From assembly GCA_003255745.1 (NCBI GenBank), contig QKYL01000162.1, positions 1 through 64,000 of the forward strand: 64,000 nt of DNA, given 5' to 3'. The translations under genes and the position numbers were made by a program. Of this stretch, positions 35,697 through 43,036 are shown piece by piece. The number at the start of each line of letters is the position of its first letter. Positions within the stretch are counted from its first letter, which is position 1. Origin of the DNA: Paracoccus saliphilus (GTDB taxonomy: Bacteria > Pseudomonadota > Alphaproteobacteria > Rhodobacterales > Rhodobacteraceae). The notes below the pieces were generated by a model. The model saw only the letters and a program-made list of their open reading frames with translations, searched no databases and was not told the origin of the DNA.

Positions 35697-36352
35697 CAGC
35701 CAGTCGCGACAAGCTGCCAGTTCGGATCGTTCTGCCCCATCTGCCGGGCAAAGGTCCACAGGTCCTTCTGCTTGCGTGACGTCTTGGGGTCACCTTCGAT
35801 GACATTGCCTTGGGTGTCGCGCGTGGCGGCAATCAGTTCGCCCACAAATCGGACCGAGATTTCGGCAATGCCGGTTGCGGGGTCGAATTCCGCCGCCGCC
35901 AACGAAGTTTCGCGCGTTCCCAGATACTGCGCCTGCACCGTCTGCCCGTGCGCGGTCCGCTGATCGATCACCCCTTGAAACGCCTCGGCCACCGGAGTTG
36001 CCAAGAACGGCCGCACCTCGGTCAGGTCGCCCCGTTCAAACGCCATCAGGATCATCTCGTAGGCATGCTTCGAGCCGGTCAGAAAGTCGCGGACGCCAAA
36101 GTCCGGCTCGACCCGCTTCATGGCATAAAGGGCCGCAGCGGCCGGGCTGCCGGCCTCGGCGTGGTCAACGACATCGTGATCGACTTCATCGGCGCTGCCT
36201 TCGATCACTTCGAAGCGAGCCGGACCCGCGGCGGGCTGATCAACCTGGGGCGGCTCAAACCCATCGCGCGTCCCCAGCACGTTTCTCAGGCGCAGGATCA
36301 GGAAAATCGCGATCCCGGCAAGGACAAGCAACTGGAGAAGCGGGTTGGACAT
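35696..36352 (-). CDS. Tim44/TimA-family membrane protein
   Basis: A 218-aa protein with one N-terminal TM helix (LLQLLVLAGIAIFLILRL) and a Tim44-like C-terminal domain (about residues 80-215), with FERGDLTEVRPFLATPVAEAF and DLWTFARQMG. Bacterial Tim44-like proteins are thought to bind and organise membrane partners, but the function is unclear. Its stop overlaps the Smr ATG. It is divergent from fxsA. Confidence 0.85.
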   Translation of the reverse strand: MSNPLLQLLVLAGIAIFLILRLRNVLGTRDGFEPPQVDQPAAGPARFEVIEGSADEVDHDVVDHAEAGSPAAAALYAMKRVEPDFGVRDFLTGSKHAYEMILMAFERGDLTEVRPFLATPVAEAFQGVIDQRTAHGQTVQAQYLGTRETSLAAAEFDPATGIAEISVRFVGELIAATRDTQGNVIEGDPKTSRKQKDLWTFARQMGQNDPNWQLVATG

Positions 36353-36463
36353 GCAGGCGACCTCTGGTCAAAATCACATCGTTTGTATCTGGCGGCTGGG
36401 TCATTATGTAGGGAGTGCCATGGCGCAAGTCCAGTTTCCGCGCCGGCAGGAAGGGGAATTCGC

Positions 36464-37006
36464 ATGCGGCTGTTCTGGCTGTTTCTGATCGTTCCGATCA
36501 TCGAGATCGCTTTGTTCATCCAAGTGGGCGGGCTGATTGGCCTGTGGCCCACGCTGGCGATCGTCGTGTTGACGGCAATCGTGGGAACCGCGCTGATGCG
36601 CAGCCAGGGCGCCCATGCCTGGAACGAGATCCAGCGCAGCTTTGGCGAAATGCGGGATCCTACGCGGCCTTTGGCGCATGGCGTGATGATCCTGATGGCA
36701 GGCATGCTGCTGTTGACGCCTGGTTTCTTCACCGATGCGGTCGGGCTTTTGCTGCTGGTGCCTGGGGTGCGTGATGCAGTGATGCGCCAGATCGGCAAGC
36801 GTGTGAAGGTAACCCGCTTTGGAATGGGCGCTGCGACCATGCGCCGCGATCCCCATCGCGCACCCTATGGCGACGGAGTGATCGACGGCGACTTTATCGT
36901 GGCCGAGAATGAGGACACAGGCCGTGCGCCTGTCGACCTGCCGCCCGAACTGGACGAACCCGACGCCTCCCGCCCAGGCCGAGGTTCCGGCTGGACCCGC
37001 CATTGA
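36464..37006 (+). CDS. fxsA: FxsA-family membrane protein
   Basis: A 180-aa protein with three hydrophobic helices and the family blocks FLIVPIIEIALFI, RSQGAHAWNEI and LLLTPGFFTDAVGLLLL; the C-terminal 60 residues are polar. FxsA lowers exclusion of phage T7 by the F plasmid in E. coli; its native role is unknown. Start at 36464 with AAGGGG upstream. secB follows 58 bp on. Confidence 0.88.
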   Translation: MRLFWLFLIVPIIEIALFIQVGGLIGLWPTLAIVVLTAIVGTALMRSQGAHAWNEIQRSFGEMRDPTRPLAHGVMILMAGMLLLTPGFFTDAVGLLLLVPGVRDAVMRQIGKRVKVTRFGMGAATMRRDPHRAPYGDGVIDGDFIVAENEDTGRAPVDLPPELDEPDASRPGRGSGWTRH

Positions 37007-37063
37007 GGGCGCGGGAACGGCCTGCTACAAGCGGGTCCAAGTCCGAAATGGAGAGGTAGGAAC

Positions 37064-37588
37064 ATGGCCGACGAGAACACCCAGAACGGCAACGCAGGAC
37101 AGCCGCAGGCCCAGCAACCCCAGCTGCGCATGCAGATCCTGGCACAGTTCATCCGGGACCTGTCTTTTGAAAATGCCGTGGCCCAGAAAGGCGCGCCAAG
37201 CGGCGATGTACAGCCCGAGATCACCGTGCAGGTCAGCCTGGACGCGCGCAAGCGCGGCAGCGACAACCAGTACGAAGTGATCACGAAGTACCGCGTCACC
37301 TCGACCAACAAGACCGAGGGCAGCACGCTGTTCCTGGCCGAACTGGACTATGGCGGGGTCTTCCAGATCGACGGCGTCCCGCAGGACCAGTTGCATGCCT
37401 TTCTGATGATCGAATGCCCGCGCATGCTGTTCCCGTTCGTGCGGCGCATCATTTCGGATCTGACGCGAGACGGCGGCTTTCCGCCCTTCAACATGGACCC
37501 GGTCGATTTCGTCGCACTGTATCGCCAGGAACTAGCGCGCCGCGCCCAGCAGGCGCAGCAGGCACCGGCCGACGTCAAGCTGTCGTAA
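37064..37588 (+). CDS. secB: Protein-export chaperone SecB
   Basis: A 174-aa chaperone that keeps preproteins unfolded and passes them to SecA. Seen: LRMQILAQFIRDLSFENAVA and PQEDQLH-like DGVPQDQLHAF, then LFPFVRRIISDLTRDGGFPP, the conserved C-terminal fold segment, and PVDFVALYRQEL. An N-terminal Gln-rich tail and a longer C-terminus are normal in the class. Single gene before the HD protein (13 bp gap). Confidence 0.97.
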   Translation: MADENTQNGNAGQPQAQQPQLRMQILAQFIRDLSFENAVAQKGAPSGDVQPEITVQVSLDARKRGSDNQYEVITKYRVTSTNKTEGSTLFLAELDYGGVFQIDGVPQDQLHAFLMIECPRMLFPFVRRIISDLTRDGGFPPFNMDPVDFVALYRQELARRAQQAQQAPADVKLS

Positions 37589-37600
37589 GGCAGCCGCCCG

Positions 37601-38212
37601 ATGGCCCCACGGCCCCGGCGTGCCTGGCAGCGGATGCTGTCGGGCCGCCGTCTCGACCTGCTGGACCCGACGCCCTTCGACATTGAAATCGGGGATATTG
37701 CCCACGGCCTGGCCTTCGTGGCGCGCTGGAACGGACAAACCCGAGGGGACTGGCCTTACTCGGTGGCCGAACATTCGCTTCTGGTGGAACAGATCTTCAC
37801 CCGGCTGAACCCCGGGATCACGCCACAGTGGCGGCTGGCTGCACTGCTGCATGACGCCCCGGAATATGTCATTGGCGATATGATCTCGCCGGTAAAATCA
37901 GCCCTTGGTCAGGAATACGGCGCCATGGACGAACGCCTGACCTCGGCCGTCCACCGCCGCTTTGGGCTTCCTGCCACCTTGCCTGCCGGGATGAAGCGCA
38001 AGATCAAGGCCGCCGATCGTGTGTCGGCACGGCTTGAGGCCGTGACGATTGCGGGCTTTGCCGAGGCCGAGGCGCGCCGCCTGTTTCCCGTGCCCGAAGA
38101 TCATCTTTTGCCGGATCTGAGCATCGCCTTGCGGCCGCCAGCCGAAGTGCGGCAGGCTTTTCTTGGCTGTTTTGAGGGATTGATCGGGCAGATCGACACT
38201 AAGGCCTCTTGA
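37601..38212 (+). CDS. HD-domain hydrolase (YfbR-like)
   Basis: A 203-aa HD-domain phosphohydrolase: the metal ligands are in AEHSLLV, LLHDAPEYV and the later AADR. Similar enzymes remove phosphate from deoxynucleoside monophosphates. No leader. It lies directly after secB and ends at a terminator. Confidence 0.8.
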   Translation: MAPRPRRAWQRMLSGRRLDLLDPTPFDIEIGDIAHGLAFVARWNGQTRGDWPYSVAEHSLLVEQIFTRLNPGITPQWRLAALLHDAPEYVIGDMISPVKSALGQEYGAMDERLTSAVHRRFGLPATLPAGMKRKIKAADRVSARLEAVTIAGFAEAEARRLFPVPEDHLLPDLSIALRPPAEVRQAFLGCFEGLIGQIDTKAS

Positions 38213-38218
38213 ACATGA

Positions 38219-38242
38219 AAAAGGGGCCACTGGGCCCCTTTT
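38219..38242. terminator. Bidirectional terminator between the HD gene and hvrA
   Basis: AAAAGGGGCC (38219-38228) pairs with GGCCCCTTTT (38233-38242) around a 4-nt loop. T-runs occur on both strands, so it can end the HD transcript and the convergent hvrA transcript. Confidence 0.75.
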
Positions 38243-38263
38243 CCACAACGAGATTTAATGGAA

Positions 38264-38575
38264 TCAGATCGCCAAGTCTTCCAATTGCTTGCCGCTTTCC
38301 AAGCTTTCCTGAACCCAACGCGGTTTGCGCCCGCGCCCGGTCCAAGTCATCGTCGGATCGTCGGGATTGGCGTATTTCGGGGCGACCGTTCCGTTGCGGC
38401 GCACTTTGGTGCCGGTCAAGTCGGCCAGATTGAAGCCGTGTTCGCGTGCGGCCTCTTCGATCGCAGCCAAAGCCTCGCGCCGCTTTCGGTCCTCATAGGA
38501 ATTGATTGCCCGATCCAGACGCGAGCGTAAATCACGCATTTCCTTGAGGGACATATTGTCGAAATCGATGCTCAT
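38264..38575 (-). CDS. hvrA: H-NS-family DNA-binding protein (HvrA-like)
   Basis: A 103-aa nucleoid protein of the H-NS/HvrA family. N-terminal helix MSLKEMRDLRSRLDRAI forms the dimer and the DNA-binding C-terminus carries the core YANPDDPTMTWTGRGRKP. In Rhodobacter capsulatus HvrA tunes genes for light response and nitrogen fixation and lies next to regA, as here. I choose the ATG at 38575 by matching HvrA length; an ATG 36 bp upstream adds 12 residues. Confidence 0.85.
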   Translation of the reverse strand: MSIDFDNMSLKEMRDLRSRLDRAINSYEDRKRREALAAIEEAAREHGFNLADLTGTKVRRNGTVAPKYANPDDPTMTWTGRGRKPRWVQESLESGKQLEDLAI

Positions 38576-38658
38576 ATTTTTCCCGGTCTTGCTTTTGGTT
38601 GCCGCTTTCATGTCTGCAATATAGACCGGAATAAATATCTTTCAACATCTCCTTAGGA

Positions 38659-39210
38659 TCAGCGCGGACCTCTTTTGGCAAGAATACGCTGAAGCGTCCG
38701 CCGGTGCATATGCAAACGGCGTGCAGTTTCACTGACATTTCGTTCGCATTGCTCGTAGACGCGCTGAATATGTTCCCACCGAACGCGGTCGGCGGACATT
38801 GGATTTTCCGGCGGAGGCGGCAACAATTCTCCACTGGAAAGCAGTGCGGACGTCACGTCATTGGCATCGGCAGGTTTGGCCAAATAATCGGTCGCCCCCA
38901 TTTTGACGGCCGCAACGGCCGTCGCAATAGCGCCATAGCCGGTCAGGACGATAATCCGGGCATCAGCCCGCTTTTCCCGCAGGGCTTCGACAACATCCAG
39001 CCCGTTTCCGTCTTCAAGCCGAAGATCAACCACGGCATAGGCAGGCGCACGTTTCTCGATCAGCCGCATGGCACCTGCAACGGTCAGCGAGGTTTCCGTC
39101 TGAAAACCGCGCTTTTCCATAGCGCGCGCCAATCGGGTGACAAAGATTTCGTCATCGTCCACCAGCAGCAGCGAGGCGTCGGGGCCGATCTGCGCGTTCA
39201 TTTCATCCAT
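38659..39210 (-). CDS. regA: Redox response regulator RegA/PrrA/ActR
   Basis: A 183-aa two-domain regulator. The receiver has the phosphorylated Asp in VVDLRLEDG and the Lys in YLAKPADA; the C-terminal Fis-type helix-turn-helix carries NVSETARRLHMHRRTLQRIL, almost invariant in RegA orthologues. It controls genes for respiration, CO2 and N2 fixation and, where present, photosynthesis. It lies 83 bp upstream of hvrA and 78 bp after senC on the same strand, the order found in Rhodobacter. No photosynthesis genes are in the window. Confidence 0.95.
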   Translation of the reverse strand: MDEMNAQIGPDASLLLVDDDEIFVTRLARAMEKRGFQTETSLTVAGAMRLIEKRAPAYAVVDLRLEDGNGLDVVEALREKRADARIIVLTGYGAIATAVAAVKMGATDYLAKPADANDVTSALLSSGELLPPPPENPMSADRVRWEHIQRVYEQCERNVSETARRLHMHRRTLQRILAKRGPR

Positions 39211-39288
39211 GACTAGCCCTCTTGAATTGGTTTTTGGAATTAACTGCGTATCCGGCCCCAGGCTGTCAAACCCTTGCGACAATATGCC

Positions 39289-39918
39289 TTATGCCGCTGC
39301 GTCGACAAAGCAGCCCGTGCGTTCTGCCACATCCTGGGCCGGCGTGTCGCGCGAAAAGAACTCGACTGTCTTTTCGCCCTGCATGACCAGATAGGTATTG
39401 GTCATATGATCGACCAAATAATATTCCTGATCCTCCTCGTCATGGGCTTTGAAGTAATTGCGCCAACCCTTGTTGACGGCTGCGATTTCCTCCTGCGATC
39501 CCGTCAGGCCGATCATGTCGTCCGAAAAAAGACTGGTGAAGTCTGCCAGAACCTCGGGCGTGTCGCGGCGCGGATCGACCGTGATGAAAACCGTCTGCAC
39601 ATCCTTGCCGGCGTCTTTCAGGATTTGTTCAGCTTCGGCATTGCGCGCACTGTCCAAAGGACAGACATCCGGACAGAATGTATATCCAAAATAAAGCAGC
39701 GTCGGTTTTGAAAAAACGTCGGCCGAAGTTACACGCTGGCCGTCCTGCCGCGTCAGCGTGAATTCCGTGCCAAAGCTGTCCATGCCCCCTGCGACGGCGC
39801 TGTTGGTGCACTGGGCAAAGGGGTCGGATGAACGCTGCTGCGTCAGGAACAGGCCGCCCCCCACCAGGACGCCGACCGCTGCGGCGGTTCCGATCAGCAG
39901 GATTTTTCGGTCAGCCAC
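39289..39918 (-). CDS. senC: SCO-family copper chaperone SenC/PrrC
   Basis: A 209-aa thioredoxin-fold protein anchored by an N-terminal helix (IGTAAAVGVLVGGGLFL). The copper ligands are the CPDVC pair and the His in LVDHMTN. It delivers copper to cytochrome oxidase CuA and in Rhodobacter also influences the RegB signal. Divergent from regB with 92 bp between starts. Confidence 0.93.
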   Translation of the reverse strand: MADRKILLIGTAAAVGVLVGGGLFLTQQRSSDPFAQCTNSAVAGGMDSFGTEFTLTRQDGQRVTSADVFSKPTLLYFGYTFCPDVCPLDSARNAEAEQILKDAGKDVQTVFITVDPRRDTPEVLADFTSLFSDDMIGLTGSQEEIAAVNKGWRNYFKAHDEEDQEYYLVDHMTNTYLVMQGEKTVEFFSRDTPAQDVAERTGCFVDAAA

Positions 39919-40010
39919 GGCATCAGCTCCCTTCGCGTGTCAAATGCGCGCATTGATCGCCCATCGACCGACAGGTATCAAGTCATGCATTGTCGCAGAA
40001 AAGGCCGAAG

Positions 40011-41342
40011 ATGACCCCCGTATCCGGCGCTGACGACCTGGCAGACCTGCATCTGGATGCCGGCGACACGCCCAATGCGGAACCGATCCGCATGCGCACC
40101 CTGGTGCTGCTGCGCTGGTTCGCGATCGGCGGGCAGCTGGCAGCGGTGGTCGTGGCCTGGATCATGGGCATCGGCTTTCCCAAAGTTCCTGTCATGATCC
40201 TGATCGCATTGGCGATCGCTATGAACCTGTGGATGTCCCTGCGACCGCCCAAGCGGACCTCGCCCGGTCGGGCCGTGCTGCAGCTGAGCTTCGACCTGGT
40301 GCAGATCTCGGCGCTGATGGCGCTGACAGGAGGAATGGCCAACCCCTTCGCCCTGCTGGTGCTGGCGCCCGTCACCATTGCTGCCGCCTCGCTGAATGCG
40401 CGGCTGGTGCTGGCGCTTGGCCTGGCGACAGTGGCCGTGACATCCATTGCGGCGGTCTTTGGCGTGCCCCTGCGCGATCCGACCGGAGAAATCCTGCGGA
40501 TGGAGCCGATCCTGGCGCTTGGTCACTGGGTCGCGCTGGTGATCGGGGTGGTTTTCTTCGGCGGCTATGCCCATCGCGTCACGGGCGAACTGTCCGACAC
40601 GTCGAATGCGCTGTTCGCAACCCAGATGGCGCTGTCGCGCGAACAGCGCCTGCAGCACCTGGGTGGCGTGGTCGCCGCCGCCGCGCATGAAATGGGCACC
40701 CCCCTGGCGACCATCAAGCTGATCGCAGGTGAGTTGGCGGACGAACTGAAGGACCGTCCGGATCTGCATGCAGACGTCATCGCGCTGCGCGATTCCGCCG
40801 ACCGCTGCGCCCAGATCCTGCGCAGCATGGGCCGGGCCGGCAAGGATGACCTGCACATGCGGGCGGCCCCCCTGCGCGCCGTTCTGGAGGATGCCGCAAG
40901 CCCCCATGCCGACCGCGGTCCGCTGGTGGAAATCCGCGCCGACGGTCCTTCGATCCGCCGCGATCCGGCGATCATCCATGCCCTGCGCAACCTGATCCAG
41001 AACGCCGTGGATTTCGCCGAAAGCCGGGTCGTGATCGAAACCGATGTGACGCCCAACACGCTGACGGTGACGATCCGCGACGATGGTCCGGGCTATCCGT
41101 CCACGCTTCTGTCGCGGATTGGCGACCCATATCTCAGCCGCCGCTCCGAGGTGCAGCGCGGCAGCTACGAAGGCATGGGATTGGGGCTGTTCATCGCCAA
41201 GACCTTGCTGGAACGGTCGGGGGCACGCCTGTCCTTTGCCAATGGCGGACCGGGTGCGGTGGCTTCGGTCCGGTGGCCGATCGAACGCATCGAGGCGCAG
41301 GATCGCCTGGCCTTGGCGCAGAACCCCTCCATCGAGATCTGA
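40011..41342 (+). CDS. regB: Redox sensor kinase RegB/PrrB
   Basis: A 443-aa histidine kinase with about six N-terminal membrane spans, including the quinone-site block LTGGMANPFALL; the H-box AHEMGTPLATIKL with the phosphorylated His; the conserved Cys of the redox switch in DRCAQILRSMGRAGKDD; and an ATP-binding domain (LIQNAVDFA, DDGPGY, GMGLGLFIAK). It senses the ubiquinone pool and redox state and phosphorylates RegA. ATG at 40011 follows AAAGG; an upstream TTG at 39990 is less likely. Confidence 0.95.
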   Translation: MTPVSGADDLADLHLDAGDTPNAEPIRMRTLVLLRWFAIGGQLAAVVVAWIMGIGFPKVPVMILIALAIAMNLWMSLRPPKRTSPGRAVLQLSFDLVQISALMALTGGMANPFALLVLAPVTIAAASLNARLVLALGLATVAVTSIAAVFGVPLRDPTGEILRMEPILALGHWVALVIGVVFFGGYAHRVTGELSDTSNALFATQMALSREQRLQHLGGVVAAAAHEMGTPLATIKLIAGELADELKDRPDLHADVIALRDSADRCAQILRSMGRAGKDDLHMRAAPLRAVLEDAASPHADRGPLVEIRADGPSIRRDPAIIHALRNLIQNAVDFAESRVVIETDVTPNTLTVTIRDDGPGYPSTLLSRIGDPYLSRRSEVQRGSYEGMGLGLFIAKTLLERSGARLSFANGGPGAVASVRWPIERIEAQDRLALAQNPSIEI

Positions 41343-41347
41343 ATATC

Positions 41348-41363
41348 TTAACCAACTGTTAAC
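41348..41363 (+). promoter_or_regulatory. CtrA-type binding box
   Basis: TTAA (41348-41351), 7 bases, then TTAAC (41359-41363): a perfect match to the CtrA full-site consensus TTAA-N7-TTAAC. It lies 45 bp before the TTG start of the PAS protein and 5 bp after the regB stop. Confidence 0.6.
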
Positions 41364-41407
41364 AATGCCTGACCTATGCTCCGCTCGAACAAGATGAGGG
41401 TCGTGCG

Positions 41408-43030
41408 TTGAACATTCATGGTGCGGTTTTTCTGGTCGTGACGGTGTTGTGCGGGACGCTGTCGGTGCTGCTGGCTGTGGGGCTGATCCGGTTGTGGGAT
41501 GGGCGGCGCGCCGGTCGGGGTCGGCCCGCCTCTGCCGATGCGCTGGAAGGAAGGATCCAGCCCACCGTCTTTCTGTTCCGGGACGAACGCGTGGTCGATG
41601 CAACACCCCCTGCCCGGACCCTGCTGGAGCGGATCGGCGGCAGCGGCGACGACTGGCCGCGCCTGATGAAGTGGATCGGCCCGCGCTTTCCCGACGTCCT
41701 TGATCGCATGCCGCAACTGGCGCGCATCGGGCGGATCGAACTGACGGGTGAACAGGGTCACGGCAGCGCGGCCCTGCGCCTGGTGGCCGAGGATCTGGGC
41801 GACCAACTGTGGCGCCTGACCATCACGGATCCGGCGGCCGAACATTCGGGCATCGTCGTCGATGCCATGTCCCTTCAGGCGATGGAGGAAGAACTGCACC
41901 TGCTGCGGGGCGCCTTGGACCAGACGCCGATGCTGGTGTGGCGTCTGGATGCCGAGGATCGGGTGACATGGGCCAACGCTGCCTATCTTCGACGGGCCGA
42001 GGCGCGCAGCGAGGGCGCCTTGGGATGGCCACTGCCGCGCCTTCTGGATGCTCCCAAATCGGTTCCGGGGGCAGGGACCGCGACGCGCCGGGCCGCGCTG
42101 GAAGACCACGGCATCGTTTCGTGGTACGACTGCCACAGCCACCGCATGGGGGACGAGGTGATGATGTTCGCCCTGCCCGCCGACGCGGCGGTCCGGGCCG
42201 AACGCAGCCTGCGGGAGTTCGTGCAAACGCTGACCAAGACATTTGCCGATCTGCCCATCGGCCTTGCAATCTTTGATCAGCAGCGGAACCTGCAGCTGTT
42301 CAACCCTGCGTTGATCGACCTTACGGGATTGCCGACGGGGTTTCTGACCGCGCGGCCCACGCTGTTCGATTTCCTGGACCAGCTGCGCGAACAGCGTATG
42401 GTGCCCGAACCCAAGGACTACCGCAGTTGGCGTCATCACATGGCCAGTTTGGAAAATGCCGCCGCGACCGGCCATCACGTGGAAACCTGGTCGTTGCCCG
42501 GTGGGCAGACCTATCGCGTCACGGGCCGCCCCCATCCCGATGGCGCCGTGGCTTTCCTGTTCGAGAATATTACGTCGGAAATGTCCCTGACCCGCAAGTT
42601 CCGGGCCGAGCTGCTGCTGGGCGCACATGTCCTGGACGGGCTGGAAGATGCGCTGGCGGTCTTTGCGGGAACGGGGCAGCTGGTCCTCAGCAACAATGCC
42701 TATCGGCTGCTGTGGGGCACCCCCCCCGGCAACCTGGCCGACATCATCGCCGGATGGGAAGGCGTCACTGCAGTGGGGCCGGGCTTTGCCGCGTTGCGTG
42801 ACGCCCTTCTGGATGCGCATGACGCGGCACCGGTCAGCGGGGCGATGGCCGGACCCAAGGGGCAACTGCTGGGCTGGACGGTCACCCCGCTGTCCGGCGG
42901 CCGGAAGATGTTGCGCTTTCGCGCGGCATCGGTACAGCCCTTCACGTCGACCCATGCAATGGTTGCCGCCGAACATGACGACACAATGCCCCAGATCCGC
43001 GCGATGCCCAATGTCATCGGTGCCGACTGA
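41408..43030 (+). CDS. Membrane-anchored multi-PAS protein lacking a kinase domain
   Basis: A 540-aa protein with one N-terminal TM helix (AVFLVVTVLCGTLSVLLAVG), then several PAS-like domains: about residues 160-260 (VWRLDAEDRVTWANAAYL), 275-390 (LPIGLAIFDQQRNLQLFNPA) and 400-510 (VFAGTGQLVLSNNAYRLLW). No H-box or ATP-binding domain follows; it ends shortly after the third PAS. It resembles DivL-type proteins with the kinase part missing. TTG start with GAGGG 9 nt upstream. A CtrA-type site precedes it. Confidence 0.75.
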   Translation: MNIHGAVFLVVTVLCGTLSVLLAVGLIRLWDGRRAGRGRPASADALEGRIQPTVFLFRDERVVDATPPARTLLERIGGSGDDWPRLMKWIGPRFPDVLDRMPQLARIGRIELTGEQGHGSAALRLVAEDLGDQLWRLTITDPAAEHSGIVVDAMSLQAMEEELHLLRGALDQTPMLVWRLDAEDRVTWANAAYLRRAEARSEGALGWPLPRLLDAPKSVPGAGTATRRAALEDHGIVSWYDCHSHRMGDEVMMFALPADAAVRAERSLREFVQTLTKTFADLPIGLAIFDQQRNLQLFNPALIDLTGLPTGFLTARPTLFDFLDQLREQRMVPEPKDYRSWRHHMASLENAAATGHHVETWSLPGGQTYRVTGRPHPDGAVAFLFENITSEMSLTRKFRAELLLGAHVLDGLEDALAVFAGTGQLVLSNNAYRLLWGTPPGNLADIIAGWEGVTAVGPGFAALRDALLDAHDAAPVSGAMAGPKGQLLGWTVTPLSGGRKMLRFRAASVQPFTSTHAMVAAEHDDTMPQIRAMPNVIGAD

Positions 43031-43036
43031 CGTGAC

